DNA of 64,000 bases from Deinococcus detaillensis (GCF_007280555.1 NZ_VKDB01000010.1:1-64000), one strand, 5' to 3'. Shown: positions 48,388-60,423, counted from the first letter of the stretch. Numbers and translations are program-made. Notes: generated by a model not told the origin, from the sequence alone.

Positions 48388-51300
48388 ATGACTCTCGCCG
48401 TGCCCTCGCTCTCCAAGCTGCTGCCGACGGTGCCGGTGGGCAATCTGATCTTGCTGCCGCAGGTGGCCCGCGCCGCGCTGTTTGCCGCCCACGCTGGTCC
48501 CGCCGTGCTGCTGACCACCCCCGACCGCCTGCCGCTTTACGAAGGCGCGGGCAAGCTCGGCGCACCCATCAGCGTCAATCCAGGTCTGCGCGAGTGGGAC
48601 GACAGAAAAGAACATGTGGTGCTGGACATCCAGACGGCGATGGACCTGTTTCCGTCCAGGCCCGAGGACCACGCCCTGACCTTCAAAGTGGGCCGCCAGT
48701 ACCCGCGTGAGGAACTGCTCTCGCGTCTGGAAAAACTCGGCTACGAGCGTCTGATCGATGGCCGCCTGGACGAGATTGGCTTCATTCTGCGCGGCGACAC
48801 GCTGGATCTGTATTTGACGGCTAATCCGCAAGAAGACCAGATCGCCGCCCTTAGAGCTGAGTTTTTTGGCGACGAATTAGACACTTTGCGCGAGCTGAGC
48901 CAAGACGGCTTTCCCGGCGAAAAGATGCCGCAGTTCACGCTGGCCCCCACCACCGAATACCTCAGCGAGGTCAAGTGGGACGCCACCCGCTTAGAACTCC
49001 TCGCCGGACGAATCTTTCTGGACGCGCCGGAGTTTTACGCTTCCACACTTGGCCCGATGACCGACGTGCTGTGGGCGCACCTCCTGACCCGCGAAGTCAG
49101 CAGCTTTGGCCGCGCTCCGCTGATTCTGGAAGACTTCACGCTCGATCTGGTGACGCTGCCGTATTACCGCGCCCGTCTCGGTGAACTGGCCCGTGACGTG
49201 GACGAATGGCGGGCGGCGGGCTACCGGGTGCTGCTGCTGGTGCGCCATGACCGAACCGCCACCTATCTGGCCGAAAAACTGCTGGGCAACAAGGAACCCA
49301 AATGGCTGAACCTGCCCCGTCTGGAAGCGGGCGAACTCGGGTTTCTGCGCTCCAGCGGCGAGGGCGGCTTTGTCTTGGAGCAGGCCCGCATGGTCGTCCT
49401 AACCGAGGATTTGATCTACGGTTTTCAGGGCGGCAGTGCTCTAAGGGGCAAGAAACTCAGCGGCAAACCCGTCACCGACGCGCTGGGCCTGGCGGTGGGC
49501 GATTACCTGATTCACCCCGAACACGGCATCGGCCAGTTTCAGGGCCTGCAAACCCGTACGGTGCTGGGCGTCACCCGCGATTACCTCAACATCAGTTACA
49601 AAAATGAAGCGTCGCTGGCCGTGCCGATTGAACTGCTGCCCACCCTGCGCCGCCACCCCGGCACCACCGACGACCCGCCCGCGCTGAGCAGCCTAGATAA
49701 AAGCGCCTGGGCTAAGGCCAAAGAACGCGCCCGCAAGAACGCCGAGGAGGTCGCCAGTAAGCTGCTGGTGCAGTACGCCGCCCGTCAGGTCACCCCCGGC
49801 AACAGCTTCGCGCCCAACCCCGAGTGGGAAAGCCAGATTGAAAAGAACTTTGAATTCGAGCTGACGGCAGACCAGAAGACGGCTCTCAAAGAAACACTCA
49901 AAGACCTGGAAGCCCCCAACCCGGCTGACCGCCTGATCTCCGGCGACGTGGGCTTCGGCAAAACCGAAGTGGCGCTGCGGGCCGCTCACCGCGTCATCGG
50001 AGCGGGGATGCAGGTGGCGGTGCTGGTGCCCACCACGTTGCTGGCCGAGCAGCACACCTCGGTCTTCGTGGAGCGCTTCAAGGACTTGCCGGTGCGGGTG
50101 GAAGGGCTGTCGCGCTTTACCGGCGACAAGCAGGCCAAAGCGATTCTGGGCGATCTGGCGCAGGGCAAGGTGGACCTCATTATCGGCACCCACCGCCTGC
50201 TGTCCAGCGACATCGTATTCAAGAACTTGGGCCTGATTATTGTGGACGAGGAACACCGTTTCGGTGTGTCGCAGAAAGAAAAACTGCGGGCCATGCGTGG
50301 TCTCCCCGAAATCAGCAAAGAAGGCAAAATCGAGATTCCGGAAGGCGTGAAGGCGATTGACACGCTGGCACTGTCGGCCACCCCGATTCCGCGCACGCTG
50401 TATATGAGCATGGTGGGATTGCGCGATATGTCCAGCATTCAAACGCCGCCAAAGGGCCGCAAACCCATTCAAACCATCCTCGCCCCTTTCGATCCGGTGA
50501 CGGTGCGCGACGCCATCGTCTCTGAGATTGAGCGCGGCGGCAAAGTCTTCTACATTCATGACCGCATCGCCAGCATCGGCGCACGCAGCCTGTATCTGCG
50601 TAATCTGGTGCCGGAAGCTCGCATCGGCGTGGCGCACGGGCGCATGAACGAAGAGGAACTCGAAGAAATCATGCTCGGCTTTGAAGAGGGCGCGTTCGAT
50701 GTGTTGGTGTCCACCACCATCGTAGAAACGGGCCTGGACATTCCAGAAGCCAACACCATTCTGATTGAGCGGGCCGACCGCTTGGGTCTGGCGCAGCTTT
50801 ACCAGTTGCGCGGGCGGGTCGGGCGGCGCAGCACCGACGCTTACGCCTACCTGTTCTTCCCACCTCGCATGACCGAGAACGCCTCGCGGCGGCTGTGGGC
50901 CATTGCCGACCTTCAAGACCTGGGCAGCGGGCACCTGCTGGCCGAAAAAGATATGGAAATTCGCGGCGTCGGCAACATTCTGGGCGAGGAGCAGCACGGG
51001 CACGTGCAGGCCGTCAGCATCGACGTATACACCGAGATGCTGGCCGAAGCGGTCGCCAAGCTCAAGGGTGAGCCGCTCAAGGCTGCACCGACGGTCAGCG
51101 TTGACTTGCCGATCAGCGCCCGCCTCGACGCCGGATATTTCGGCAACGACGAGGAAGCCCGCATCAGCACTTATGGGCGGCTTTCGGAAGCCCGCACCTT
51201 GCAGGCCATCAGCCGTGTCGAGCGCGATCTCCGCAAGAAATTTGGCCCGCCCAGCCCCGAAGTCCAGAATTTCATCGACCTCGCCAAGCTGCGGCTGACC

Positions 51301-51519
51301 TCGCTGGCAAGGCGGGTGTTGAGCATCGGAGAAACCATGACTGATCTGCAAATTACCTTCGCCTACAAGGCGCTGGATTACGATGCGGGCGGCCTCAAGA
51401 AGTTCCCATACAAAACCGAAGTGACCACCTTCCCGCCGTCGCTCAAGATTCAGAAACGCGGCATCAGGGTGGATGATTACGCCAGAACGCTCATTGACGT
51501 GCTGGGGTATTTCGGGTGA
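48388..51519 (+). CDS. mfd: Transcription-repair coupling factor
   Basis: Removes stalled RNA polymerase and recruits excision repair. The 1043-residue protein has the UvrB-like N-terminal module, the RNAP-interaction domain ([48 protein letters not shown], from about residue 371), helicase motifs [15 protein letters not shown] (about 517) and DEEHRFGV (about 620), [33 protein letters not shown], and a C-terminal D7. TAAACT at 48376-48381 is 6 nt before the ATG. The N-terminal module is somewhat shorter than in E. coli. Confidence 0.97.
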   Translation: MTLAVPSLSKLLPTVPVGNLILLPQVARAALFAAHAGPAVLLTTPDRLPLYEGAGKLGAPISVNPGLREWDDRKEHVVLDIQTAMDLFPSRPEDHALTFKVGRQYPREELLSRLEKLGYERLIDGRLDEIGFILRGDTLDLYLTANPQEDQIAALRAEFFGDELDTLRELSQDGFPGEKMPQFTLAPTTEYLSEVKWDATRLELLAGRIFLDAPEFYASTLGPMTDVLWAHLLTREVSSFGRAPLILEDFTLDLVTLPYYRARLGELARDVDEWRAAGYRVLLLVRHDRTATYLAEKLLGNKEPKWLNLPRLEAGELGFLRSSGEGGFVLEQARMVVLTEDLIYGFQGGSALRGKKLSGKPVTDALGLAVGDYLIHPEHGIGQFQGLQTRTVLGVTRDYLNISYKNEASLAVPIELLPTLRRHPGTTDDPPALSSLDKSAWAKAKERARKNAEEVASKLLVQYAARQVTPGNSFAPNPEWESQIEKNFEFELTADQKTALKETLKDLEAPNPADRLISGDVGFGKTEVALRAAHRVIGAGMQVAVLVPTTLLAEQHTSVFVERFKDLPVRVEGLSRFTGDKQAKAILGDLAQGKVDLIIGTHRLLSSDIVFKNLGLIIVDEEHRFGVSQKEKLRAMRGLPEISKEGKIEIPEGVKAIDTLALSATPIPRTLYMSMVGLRDMSSIQTPPKGRKPIQTILAPFDPVTVRDAIVSEIERGGKVFYIHDRIASIGARSLYLRNLVPEARIGVAHGRMNEEELEEIMLGFEEGAFDVLVSTTIVETGLDIPEANTILIERADRLGLAQLYQLRGRVGRRSTDAYAYLFFPPRMTENASRRLWAIADLQDLGSGHLLAEKDMEIRGVGNILGEEQHGHVQAVSIDVYTEMLAEAVAKLKGEPLKAAPTVSVDLPISARLDAGYFGNDEEARISTYGRLSEARTLQAISRVERDLRKKFGPPSPEVQNFIDLAKLRLTSLARRVLSIGETMTDLQITFAYKALDYDAGGLKKFPYKTEVTTFPPSLKIQKRGIRVDDYARTLIDVLGYFG

Positions 51520-51632
51520 GTGGAGTCGACACACTGTACCGCTGCGCTGATTAATTGACACCTGCCAGATGCAGCCTTCCAAGCGGCCCTGACCCGTAGG
51601 CCACGCCGAGCGGGTAGACTGCTTGACAATCC

Positions 51633-53108
51633 ATGACCCTAACCCAATCTAAAGATTTGATTGCTCCCGATGCTGCCCAGCGCCCGCTTGACGTGGTGGT
51701 GCTGGCCGCCGGAGCCGGAACCCGAATGCGCTCGGCCCTGCCCAAAATGCTGCATGAAGTGTGTGGCCGCCCGATGGTCGCTTGGGCCGTCAAAGCTGCC
51801 CGCGACGTGGGGGCACGCGACATCGTGGTGGTCACGGGTCACGGTGCAGATCAGGTGGAAGCTGCCCTCGCTGGGCCGGAGGTGCGCTTTGCTCGGCAGG
51901 GTGAGCAGCTCGGCACCGGACATGCCTTCCTGCTGGGCGCGGCCAAACTGCGCGGCGACGCCGACGTGCTGGTGCTCTACGGCGACAGCCCGATGCTGAG
52001 CGTGAAGACGTTGAACGCCCTGCGCCGTGTTCATCTAGAGGAGCAAAACGCTTTGACCGTGTTGACCAGCCGCCTGGCCGACGCCACCGGTTACGGGCGC
52101 ATCGTGCGCGGCGAGAGCGGTGACGTGGAGCGCATCGTGGAGCAAAAAGCTGCCACGCCCGAGGAACTGCGTCTCACCGAGTTCAACTCCGGGGTCTACT
52201 TGATGGACGCCCGCGCTCCCGAACTCGCCGCTCAGATCGGCAACGACAACGCCGCGCAGGAGTACTACCTGACCGATTTGCTGGCCCTCTACCACCAGCA
52301 GGGTGCGAGGGTGGCTGCCTACTGCATTCCCGACCCCAGCGAAGTGATGGGAGCCAATGACCGCGTGCAGCTCGCTGAACTCGCCCGCTTGATGCAGCGG
52401 CGCATCAACGAGCGCCACATGCGGGCGGGTGTGACCCTGCGCGACCCGGCCACCGCTTACATCGAAGACGCCGTCACCATCGCCCCCGATGTCATTCTCG
52501 AACCCGGCGTGGTGCTACGCGGCCAAACTGACATCGGCACGGGAGCGGTAGTTGGCGCGTACAGCAGCCTGACGGATACCCAACTCTCTGCCCGCGTCCA
52601 GATCAGGCCTCACAGCGTCCTTGAGGGAGCGCGGGTTGGTGAAGGCAGCGACGTGGGGCCGTTTGCCCGTCTGCGTGCCGGTGCGGTGCTCGATACGGGC
52701 GTGCATATCGGCAACTTTGTGGAAGTCAAAAACAGTCACCTCGCGGCGGGCGTCAAAGCGGGCCACTTGGCTTATTTGGGCGACGCCAGCATTGGAGCCG
52801 AGAGCAACATCGGAGCCGGAACCATCACTGCCAACTTCGACGGCGTAAACAAGCACCGTACCCAGATCGGCGCGGGGGTCTTTATCGGCAGTAACGCCAC
52901 CCTGATCGCTCCCGTGACTCTGGGAGACGCGGCGTTTGTGGCGGGCGGCAGCACCGTCAACGCCGACGTGCCGGAAGGAGCGATGGCGGTGGGGCGCGGC
53001 ACCCAGCGCAACATCGGAGGCTGGAGCCTGCGCTACTGGAAAAGGATGGAGCGTCAGGTGGCCCAGAAATTGCCCTGGCTCTCGGCCTGGCTCTCGCGGC
53101 AAGATTAG
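51633..53108 (+). CDS. glmU: Bifunctional GlmU (GlcNAc-1-P uridyltransferase/acetyltransferase)
   Basis: Makes UDP-GlcNAc for peptidoglycan. The 491-residue protein has the N-terminal pyrophosphorylase domain ([47 protein letters not shown]) and a C-terminal left-handed beta-helix ([79 protein letters not shown]). TAGACT at 51615-51620 lies 12 nt before the ATG, so a short leader is likely. A terminator follows. Confidence 0.96.
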   Translation: MTLTQSKDLIAPDAAQRPLDVVVLAAGAGTRMRSALPKMLHEVCGRPMVAWAVKAARDVGARDIVVVTGHGADQVEAALAGPEVRFARQGEQLGTGHAFLLGAAKLRGDADVLVLYGDSPMLSVKTLNALRRVHLEEQNALTVLTSRLADATGYGRIVRGESGDVERIVEQKAATPEELRLTEFNSGVYLMDARAPELAAQIGNDNAAQEYYLTDLLALYHQQGARVAAYCIPDPSEVMGANDRVQLAELARLMQRRINERHMRAGVTLRDPATAYIEDAVTIAPDVILEPGVVLRGQTDIGTGAVVGAYSSLTDTQLSARVQIRPHSVLEGARVGEGSDVGPFARLRAGAVLDTGVHIGNFVEVKNSHLAAGVKAGHLAYLGDASIGAESNIGAGTITANFDGVNKHRTQIGAGVFIGSNATLIAPVTLGDAAFVAGGSTVNADVPEGAMAVGRGTQRNIGGWSLRYWKRMERQVAQKLPWLSAWLSRQD

Positions 53109-53129
53109 AAAGGCGCTCAGGTGGCTTAG

Positions 53130-53160
53130 AAAGGGGCCGTGAACCTTCAAGGCTCCTTTA
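53130..53160 (+). terminator. glmU terminator
   Basis: AAAGGGGCC (53130-53138) pairs with GGCTCCTTT (53151-53159) with one mismatch, followed by ATG and no long T-run. Likely but not strong. Confidence 0.55.
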
Positions 53161-53308
53161 TGTTCGGGCACTACGCTCAGGGCGTTACATCTGACCTGCC
53201 CCCAGGCGCGTATAACCTAGAGAAGCACCTCTAAGCCCCCTGCCGAGTTCAACTTTGCTCCACCTGACCTTCTCACTGAATCACGCGCTAAGCGTTTAAA
53301 GGAGTTTT

Positions 53309-53485
53309 ATGGGCCCAATGGAAGTCATTTTAATTGTAGTGGTCGTCGTTTTGCTTTTTGGAGCTAAGAAGATTCCTGAGATTGCCAAGGGCCTCGGCCA
53401 GGGCATCAAGGAATTCAAGTCCACCAGCAAAGACACCACCACGGACACCACCGTAGTGACCCCGCGCCGCGACAGCGACGTCTAA
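53309..53485 (+). CDS. tatA: Twin-arginine translocase TatA subunit
   Basis: A 58-residue TatA/E: one N-terminal membrane span ([29 protein letters not shown]), the FGAKKIPE hinge and amphipathic helix, then a short Thr-rich charged tail ([17 protein letters not shown]). AAAGGAG lies 4 nt before the ATG. Stop to tatC start is 14 nt, so the two are an operon. No tatB is present in this locus; a single TatA may serve both roles. An alternative TATAAC -10-like box lies near 53210. Confidence 0.95.
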   Translation: MGPMEVILIVVVVVLLFGAKKIPEIAKGLGQGIKEFKSTSKDTTTDTTVVTPRRDSDV

Positions 53486-53499
53486 ACAAGGCGCGGGCC

Positions 53500-54273
53500 A
53501 TGACCAAACTCAATGCCGGTGCCAGCGCTCCGATTTTTGATCACCTCGAAGAGTTGCGCCGCCGCATCATCTACAGCTTGCTGTTTTTGGTGGTCGGAGC
53601 GGGCATCGCTTGGACGAAGGTGCCGCAGATCATCTTGCTGCTCAAAGAACCGCTGACCTACACCAATCTCTACAAAGCGGACAAGCTCCAACTCGTCGCC
53701 ACCGGCCTGACTGAGCAGCTCATTTTCAGCTTTACCATCGCCTTGTGGGCAGGACTGGCCATATCTTTGCCGTTCATTCTTCATCAAATCTGGCTGTTTA
53801 TCGCACCGGGCCTGTATCCGAGTGAGCGCAAATATGCTGGCCCCTTTATTGTCGGTGCGGGCCTGAGCTTTCTGGCGGGCGGAGCGTTTTGCTATTACAT
53901 GATCTTGCCGCCGATGGTTAAGTTTCTGGTGGATTTCTTGGGCGGTACCGTCGGCGCGATCTTCTCGATTGGTCAGTACATGGGCCAGATCATCACGCTG
54001 CTGATCTCGTTCGGGCTCTGCTTTGAAATCCCGATTCTGGCCGTCATCCTGACCCGCATCGGCATCGTCAACCATGTCATGCTCCGGAAAATGTGGAAGT
54101 ACGCATTCATGGCCTGCCTGATTCTGGCCGCCATCATCACCCCGACGCCCGACCCGATCAATATGAGTATCGCCGCCGCGCCACTGTATTTGCTTTACGA
54201 GATTGGCGTGCTGCTCTCGCGGGTCTTCCGGGTTCGTCCAAACGAGGCTTTGGAGTCGGGCAATCCCACTTGA
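53500..54273 (+). CDS. tatC: Twin-arginine translocase TatC subunit
   Basis: A 257-residue protein with six membrane spans: FDHLEELRRRIIYSLLFLVVGAGIAW, SFTIALWAGLAISLPFILHQIWLFIAPGLYPSERKY (the conserved P-x-L-x-x-E region), FSIGQYMGQIITLLISFGLCFEIPILAVILTRIGIV and ILAAIITPTPDPINMSIAAAPLYLLYEIGVL. With TatA it exports folded twin-arginine proteins. A strong terminator follows at 54331. Confidence 0.97.
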   Translation: MTKLNAGASAPIFDHLEELRRRIIYSLLFLVVGAGIAWTKVPQIILLLKEPLTYTNLYKADKLQLVATGLTEQLIFSFTIALWAGLAISLPFILHQIWLFIAPGLYPSERKYAGPFIVGAGLSFLAGGAFCYYMILPPMVKFLVDFLGGTVGAIFSIGQYMGQIITLLISFGLCFEIPILAVILTRIGIVNHVMLRKMWKYAFMACLILAAIITPTPDPINMSIAAAPLYLLYEIGVLLSRVFRVRPNEALESGNPT

Positions 54274-54330
54274 GAGCGGTTATCTCGTACCCTCGCCGTA
54301 AACTTATCTAGAAAAACTTGTCAATTGACT

Positions 54331-54366
54331 AGTGCGCCCCGCATCTTGGTGGGGCGCACTTTTTAG
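54331..54366 (+). terminator. tatC terminator
   Basis: Perfect 10-bp stem AGTGCGCCCC (54331-54340) with GGGGCGCACT (54351-54360), 10-nt loop, TTTT tail. The first T of the aroG -10 box follows directly. Confidence 0.9.
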
Positions 54367-54375
54367 ACTAGACAG

Positions 54376-55506
54376 ATGAACCACAACGATTTACCGGTGC
54401 CGGATGCCAGCAGCCAAAATCTGCCGAGTATTGAAGATCTACGTGCTCAGATCGACAGCATCAATGACGATTTGATTCGCCTGATTTCGCGCCGCGCCCA
54501 ACTCGCTGCCGAGATCGGCCATATCAAGACTTTGGAAGGCCGCCCGCACCACTACGACCCGGCCCGCGAAGAGCGGCAGCTCAAATATATCGAGGAAGTC
54601 AACCCCGGCCCCTTCACGGCAGCGGCGCTCAAGTCCATTTTCAAAGAGATCTTCCGGGCCAGCCTCGACTTGGAAGAAGCCAACGACAAAAAGCAGTTGC
54701 TGGTCAGCCGCAAGCAGCAAAGCGCCGATACCGTTCTGGACATCAAGGGCGTGCGAATCGGCGGAAACGGGCCGCCTATTATCATCGCCGGGCCGTGCAG
54801 CATTGAGGGCGAGGAGCAGATGGAAAGCACCGCCGCTTTCTTGGCGGCCAAAGGCGTCAAGATTTTGCGCGGCGGTGCTTATAAGCCGCGCACCAGTCCC
54901 TACGGCTTTCAGGGCATGGGCGTCGACGGCCTGATTCTGGGCGCTGGCGCGGCCCGCGAGCAGGGAATGCTGTTTGTCACCGAGGTGATGGATACCCGTG
55001 ACGTAGAAGTGGTTGCAGAATACGCCGACATCTTGCAAATCGGCTCGCGGAACATGCACAACTTTGCTCTACTGCGTGAAGTGGGCCGCAGCGGAATGCC
55101 GGTGCTGCTTAAGCGCGGGTTTGCCGCCACCATCGAGGAGTGGCTCTACGCCGCTGAGTACATTCTGGCTGAGGGCAACAAGCAAGTCATTTTGTGTGAG
55201 CGCGGCATTCGCACCTTCGAGAAATGGACGCGCAATACCCTCGATCTCTCGGCGGTGGCGCTGGCCAAGCAAGAAACCCACCTGCCGGTCTTCGTGGACG
55301 TGACCCACGCGGCGGGGCGGCGCGACCTACTGATTCCGCTGGCCAAAGCTGCTCTGGCGGTAGGCGCAGACGGCCTACACGTCGAGGTCCACCCCAGTCC
55401 CGCCACTGCCCTCTCCGATAACGAGCAGCAACTCGACTTCGCGGGCTACGAAGCCTTTGACGCCGCCATCAAGCCGCTGATGGGTGTTTTGAGCGTCAAG
55501 GGCTAA
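54376..55506 (+). CDS. aroG: Chorismate mutase-DAHP synthase fusion (AroQ-AroA type I-beta)
   Basis: Entry step of aromatic amino-acid synthesis, with a regulatory or mutase domain fused. The 376-residue protein has an N-terminal AroQ-type helical mutase ([33 protein letters not shown], about residues 17-50) and a C-terminal KDPG-like DAHP synthase ([101 protein letters not shown]). The symbol follows Bacillus-like aroA(G) usage. TAGACT at 54364-54369 is 6 nt before the ATG. Confidence 0.93.
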   Translation: MNHNDLPVPDASSQNLPSIEDLRAQIDSINDDLIRLISRRAQLAAEIGHIKTLEGRPHHYDPAREERQLKYIEEVNPGPFTAAALKSIFKEIFRASLDLEEANDKKQLLVSRKQQSADTVLDIKGVRIGGNGPPIIIAGPCSIEGEEQMESTAAFLAAKGVKILRGGAYKPRTSPYGFQGMGVDGLILGAGAAREQGMLFVTEVMDTRDVEVVAEYADILQIGSRNMHNFALLREVGRSGMPVLLKRGFAATIEEWLYAAEYILAEGNKQVILCERGIRTFEKWTRNTLDLSAVALAKQETHLPVFVDVTHAAGRRDLLIPLAKAALAVGADGLHVEVHPSPATALSDNEQQLDFAGYEAFDAAIKPLMGVLSVKG

Positions 55507-55583
55507 GTAGAGAATGGGGGAGAGAGGAGAGGGCGCTTCTCTCTCTTGGCTGTTTTAGCGGCCCACTGCGGGAGAGTCGCAGA

Positions 55584-56189
55584 TCAGACCCAGTCCAGCT
55601 TCGTCCACGGCGGCGGCGGCCACTCCACTTCAATGTCGTCGCCTGCTTTTACTTCGCCGCCACTCAGCACCACGCCCATGATGCCTGCTTTGCGAATCAG
55701 GTGGCCACTGTCATCTCTGCCCAGCACGGCGGCCAGCAAGCCGGAGCGCTGAGCAGCGCCGAACCGTTCAATCTGAGCGCAGGGGTTTCGCAGCCCGGTG
55801 ATTTCCACCACCGCTTCGCCGCCGAGATGCAGGCGCGTACCGGCCGGCAGCGCCAGTAGATCCAGCCCCAATGTCGTTACATTTTCGCCGAGTTGTCCGG
55901 CACTGACCTCAAATCCCTGCGCGGCCAGCTCTTCAAAGAGTTCGGCGTGAAGCAGATGAACCTGGCGCAAATTGGGCTGCGACGGGTCGGCAGCCACGCG
56001 TGAGCGGTGCTGAACCGTCACGCCGCTGTGGGCATCCCCCTCCACGCCTAGGCCCGCCAGCAAGCGGACACTCGGCTGCGGCGGTTTGCTGAACTCATGT
56101 GCGCCGCTCCGGCTGACGGCCCCGACCTGACCAACAGGAGCATCTCTGTTGTGGCCTTCACTGTGACGGCTGTTCATTAACCTGCTCAT
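55584..56189 (-). CDS. MOSC-domain protein
   Basis: A 201-residue single-domain MOSC protein: LAGLGVEGDAHSGVTVQHRS, LRQVHLLHAELFEELAAQGFEVSAGQLGENVTTLGLDLLALPAGTRLHLGGEAVVEITGLRNPCAQIE (Cys of GxRNPC is the likely molybdenum-cofactor contact), and FGAAQRSGLLAAVLGRDDSGHLIRKAGIMGVVLSGGEVKAGDDI. MOSC proteins handle sulfur from molybdenum cofactor. Two ATGs (56189 and 56177) are possible starts; I give the longer. Confidence 0.87.
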   Translation of the reverse strand: MSRLMNSRHSEGHNRDAPVGQVGAVSRSGAHEFSKPPQPSVRLLAGLGVEGDAHSGVTVQHRSRVAADPSQPNLRQVHLLHAELFEELAAQGFEVSAGQLGENVTTLGLDLLALPAGTRLHLGGEAVVEITGLRNPCAQIERFGAAQRSGLLAAVLGRDDSGHLIRKAGIMGVVLSGGEVKAGDDIEVEWPPPPWTKLDWV

Positions 56190-56350
56190 TGTGTCATATT
56201 TCGCCCGTCAGCAGTGCCCACTTTGGCTGAGGCTCTGGCGTGACATTTCACCTGACGCTCTCATGACTTTGGGCCTATCATAGGTTCACCGGCAGAGCGC
56301 CCACAACCCAAGTTGTTACTTCTGCTTCTGGCCGGTAAAGAGGTGACTTT

Positions 56351-56905
56351 GTGCATATCTACAAGCTGAGCGGACGCAATGTTGACGTGACCGACGCCCT
56401 GCGCGACTATGTGGAGAGCAAACTGACGCGGCTCGACCGATTTAACGGTCAGATTACCGACGCCCGCGTGACTCTTACCGTCAGAGACGTGCGCGACGCT
56501 TCACGCCGCAATAGGGTCGAGGTTCAGCTCAACGTGCCCAACGGCATCATTCGCGCCGAGGAACACAACGCCGACATGTACGCCGCCATCGACAAGGCCG
56601 GTGACGTGTTGGAGCGGCAGCTGCGCAAGTTCAAAACCAAAATTATGCGCCACCGCAACGACGCGACGCTCGACGCTGCAGCGCCTGCGCAGGCTGACAG
56701 CAGCGGTGACGATGTCAGCGAATTTAACCCCGAGATCGTGCGGCAAAAGCGCTTCGATATGCGCCCGATGTCTGCCGAGGACGCCGTGACCCAAATGGAA
56801 GCGCTCGGCCACGACTTTTACGTCTTTTTGAACATGACCACCGATTCCTGCGGAGTGGTGTATCGCCGCAAAGACGGCCACTACGGACTGATTGAGCCGA
56901 GCTGA
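56351..56905 (+). CDS. hpf: Ribosome hibernation-promoting factor, long form
   Basis: A 184-residue long HPF: N-terminal sigma-54-modulation-type domain (MHIYKLSGRNVDVTDALRDYVESKLTRLDRFNGQITDARVTLTV) and the C-terminal dimerisation domain (FDMRPMSAEDAVTQMEALGHDFYVFLNMTTDSCGVVYRRKDGHYGLIEP). It binds 30S subunits and makes 100S dimers in resting cells. GTG start at 56351 with GAGGTGA 8 nt upstream. A CCTATCATAGG palindrome at 56274-56284 and a TATCAT -10-like box lie upstream. Confidence 0.95.
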   Translation: MHIYKLSGRNVDVTDALRDYVESKLTRLDRFNGQITDARVTLTVRDVRDASRRNRVEVQLNVPNGIIRAEEHNADMYAAIDKAGDVLERQLRKFKTKIMRHRNDATLDAAAPAQADSSGDDVSEFNPEIVRQKRFDMRPMSAEDAVTQMEALGHDFYVFLNMTTDSCGVVYRRKDGHYGLIEPS

Positions 56906-56953
56906 CCTGAGCGGTAAGCGCTCAAAGAGTTGGGGCATCTTAAACAAGGTGGC

Positions 56954-57868
56954 CTAACTGTCTTTGAGCAGCTCCCGTGTTGCGTCTTGATCCCGTTTCA
57001 ATTGCGCTCTCAGTTCGTCCAGGCCGCCGAACTTCTGCTCCGCGCGGATAAAGTGAAAGAACTTGACTTGCAGTTCTTTGCCGTACAAATCGCCCTCAAA
57101 GTCGAGCAAGTTGACTTCGAAGCGTAGCGTGAGGCCGCTGACGGTGGGGCGGCTACCGATATTGGCCATGCCGCTGTACGTTTGGCTGGTTCCGCCAGAT
57201 TCGACCTGCACCCGCACGGCAAAGACGCCCCTGGGCAGCGCCTTGCCCCCGGCGACCTGCACATTGGCCGTCGGAAAGCCGATGGTGCGCCCCAACTGAT
57301 CGCCCTGCACCACCACGCCCTGAGCGCTGTAGCGGCGGCCCAGAAAGCGCTGAGCGCCCTCCACGTTGCCGGAGCGCAGAAATTCGCGGATGCGGGTGCT
57401 TTTGATGTCCTCACCGCCCAGGCTGTGCATCGGCAGCGCGATCACGTCTCGGCTGACCTGGCGCAGGTCCTCGGTGCTTCCCTCCCTGCCCTTGCCAAAA
57501 TAGAAGTCCTCACCCACCACGATGGAGCGCGGGCGCAGGCTCCGCAGATCATCCAGAAAATCGGTCTTGGGCCGGGAGGCAAACTCGGCTGTAAACGGCA
57601 CGGCGATGACTTCGTCAATACCGTAGCGCGAGAGCAGTTCCAGCTTCTCCGGCAAGGTGGACAAAAACTCTACCCCCTGCGTAAAGACGCGGGTGGGCGG
57701 ATCGAAGGTGTAGACCACGCTCGGCACGTGGTAATGGCGGGCGCGTTCCTTGAGGCGGGCCAAGAGCGCTTGGTGGCCGAGGTGCAGGCCGTCAAACGAA
57801 CCGATGGCCACCACCGTCTCGGTATCGGGGCGCTGGCTGGGCGAGAGGTAGGTTTTGAGGTTGGTCAC
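56954..57868 (-). CDS. ribF: Bifunctional riboflavin kinase/FAD synthetase
   Basis: A 304-residue RibF. N-terminal FAD synthetase (FMN adenylyltransferase) half: AIGSFDGLHLGHQALL and later SIVVGEDFYFGKGREG; C-terminal riboflavin kinase: GRTIGFPTANVQV and FEVNLLDFEGDLYGKELQVKFFHFIRAEQKF. The GTG at 57868 (start VTNLKTYLSP) is preferred; a TTG at 57874 lies just past the nudix stop. Starts immediately after the nudix gene on the same strand. Confidence 0.93.
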   Translation of the reverse strand: MTNLKTYLSPSQRPDTETVVAIGSFDGLHLGHQALLARLKERARHYHVPSVVYTFDPPTRVFTQGVEFLSTLPEKLELLSRYGIDEVIAVPFTAEFASRPKTDFLDDLRSLRPRSIVVGEDFYFGKGREGSTEDLRQVSRDVIALPMHSLGGEDIKSTRIREFLRSGNVEGAQRFLGRRYSAQGVVVQGDQLGRTIGFPTANVQVAGGKALPRGVFAVRVQVESGGTSQTYSGMANIGSRPTVSGLTLRFEVNLLDFEGDLYGKELQVKFFHFIRAEQKFGGLDELRAQLKRDQDATRELLKDS

Positions 57869-57875
57869 GCTCAAG

Positions 57876-58466
57876 TCAGTGCCGCCCTTCCTGCCTTTTG
57901 CCTTCCTGTCCTCTTCCCTGTTGATCGCCGCCTTGCTGATCCACCTGTGCGCCCATTCCGCTGGCGGGCGGCGCACCTGTCAGGGCCAGCAGCGCAGCGG
58001 TGACAGTGGCCGCGCTGCCCTTGATGGAGCCGTCGCGCAGGCCGCTCAAGATCGTTTCAGGCCTGAGCCACACCACTTCGATCTCCTCGTCTTCGTCCAT
58101 CTCTAAGCGCGACTCGCGGGCATTGGTGGCCTTGAAGACAAACAGTTCTTCGTCGCTAAAGCCGGGGCTGGAGTAAAACTGGGTCAGCAAGGTCATGTCG
58201 GCGTCAAGTCCGGCTTCCTCTTGCAGCTCGCGGCGGGCGGCGGCTTCGGGGGTTTCGCCCGCGTCGATCAGGCCTGCTGGAACTTCGATGGTGTAGGCGT
58301 TGACGGCGTGGCGAAACTGCTTGACGCACAGCAGCTCACCCGACTCGTTTTGCAGCAAAATGGAGACTGCCGGAGCGTGCCGCACGATCTCCCATTTGCC
58401 ATCCTGCACTTCAAGGCTGACGACTCGCCCGCTGTAAATGCTCTTGGTGGCGCTCTGATCTGACAT
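57876..58466 (-). CDS. Nudix hydrolase, ADP-ribose pyrophosphatase-like
   Basis: A 196-residue Nudix protein with the full box [22 protein letters not shown] and the flanking IEVPAG and [20 protein letters not shown] typical of ADP-ribose pyrophosphatases. The C-terminal 35 residues are a Gln/Gly/Arg-rich low-complexity tail ([19 protein letters not shown]). TAAACT (complement at 58473-58478) lies 6 nt before the ATG. Clustered with ribF, i.e. nucleotide cofactors. Confidence 0.9.
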   Translation of the reverse strand: MSDQSATKSIYSGRVVSLEVQDGKWEIVRHAPAVSILLQNESGELLCVKQFRHAVNAYTIEVPAGLIDAGETPEAAARRELQEEAGLDADMTLLTQFYSSPGFSDEELFVFKATNARESRLEMDEDEEIEVVWLRPETILSGLRDGSIKGSAATVTAALLALTGAPPASGMGAQVDQQGGDQQGRGQEGKRQEGRH

Positions 58467-58496
58467 GAGTCGAGTTTAGCAGGCGGGGGAGAGCAA

Positions 58497-58538
58497 TAAA
58501 GCGGGCCACAGCGCTTGACGTTGCTGTGGCCCGCTTAA
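58497..58538 (-). terminator. ftsZ terminator
   Basis: Perfect 14-bp inverted repeat, 58499-58512 with 58523-58536, 10-nt loop, followed on the minus strand by TATT. It separates ftsZ from the nudix promoter. Confidence 0.85.
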
Positions 58539-58552
58539 AGTGCTAGTTGAGT

Positions 58553-59626
<1,074 letters not shown>

Positions 59627-59767
59627 CAATTCTTCTCCTTAAGACCGGAAACTGTCTTCCGTACACTTGATAGTTTAACGCAAGGATACCGTCTAAAAGC
59701 CTTGGGCATGGTGGGGTGGTCTGTGCCGCGCTTAGAGGAGCTCAAGTTTTCTCATCAACGTCAATGG

Positions 59768-59799
59768 AAAGCGCCTCGGCGGGTGGGCCGGGGCGCTTT
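59768..59799 (-). terminator. Terminator of NlpC/P60 gene
   Basis: AAAGCGCC (59768-59775) pairs with GGCGCTTT (59792-59799), 16-nt GC-rich loop, 19 nt 3' of the minus-strand gene stop. Moderate T content after the stem on the minus strand. Confidence 0.6.
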
Positions 59800-59817
59800 G
59801 AGAGCGGTGAGGAGCGG

Positions 59818-60423
59818 TTACAGAATGCGGCGGGCGCTGACGTAGCGGCTCGACCAATACGGATTAGACAAGTTGTCGACCATGGTGCGCCCGTAATAGC
59901 TGTTGGCGTTGGCGAAGCTGCCGTTGCCCAGATAGATGGCCACGTGCGAGATGCCGCCGCCCATGGTGCTGAAGAACATCAGGTCGCCTGCTTGCAAGCT
60001 GCTGCGGGACACGGCGTAGCCGCTGCGCGACTGTGAAGCGGCGGTGCGCGGCAAAGACACACCCATCGAGCGGTAGACCGCTTGGGTGTAGCCGCTGCAA
60101 TCCAGACCCCAGTTGCTGCTGCCGCCGCTGGCGTAGCGGATGCCCAAAAAGCGCAGCGCAGCGGAGCGGATGGTGCTGTTCCCGCTGGACTGGGGCGCAG
60201 CAGCCGTCGCCTTGGCTGAACTGGTCTGGCCGCCGACATTCAGGCGCTGGCCGATTTGCAGGGTGGTGCTGCTCAGACCGTTGAGCTGCATCAGCTTTTG
60301 CGGCTGCAAATTGTAGCGCTGGGCGACGCTGGAAAGCGTGTCTCCGGCCCTGACGGCGTAGGAGGCGGCGGTGGCGCTGCCGCTCAGGGCAACTACGGTC
60401 AGGAGGATTCGGAAGGCGTTCAT
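59818..60423 (-). CDS. LysM plus NlpC/P60 secreted peptidase
   Basis: A 201-residue exported cell-wall hydrolase. Signal peptide (MNAFRILLTVVALSGSATAA), LysM domain (SYAVRAGDTLSSVAQRYNLQPQKLMQLNGL, about residues 21-62), a Ser/Thr/Gln linker and the NlpC/P60 domain with catalytic Cys in LDCSGYTQAVYRSMG and His in GGISHVAIYLG. Expected to cut peptidoglycan cross-link peptides. TAAACT (complement at 60434-60439) lies 10 nt before the ATG. Confidence 0.92.
   Translation of the reverse strand: MNAFRILLTVVALSGSATAASYAVRAGDTLSSVAQRYNLQPQKLMQLNGLSSTTLQIGQRLNVGGQTSSAKATAAAPQSSGNSTIRSAALRFLGIRYASGGSSNWGLDCSGYTQAVYRSMGVSLPRTAASQSRSGYAVSRSSLQAGDLMFFSTMGGGISHVAIYLGNGSFANANSYYGRTMVDNLSNPYWSSRYVSARRIL

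Noticed and set aside
49693..51582. Long open frame antisense to mfd
   Set aside because: A 629-codon minus-strand frame lies wholly within the well-supported mfd gene; composition is typical of a complement frame and there is no promoter or ribosome site.
55519..55553. GAGAGA/TCTCTC hairpin after aroG as terminator
   Set aside because: The pairing relies on simple purine/pyrimidine repeats and a long loop; the T-run is weak. Possible but not supported well enough.
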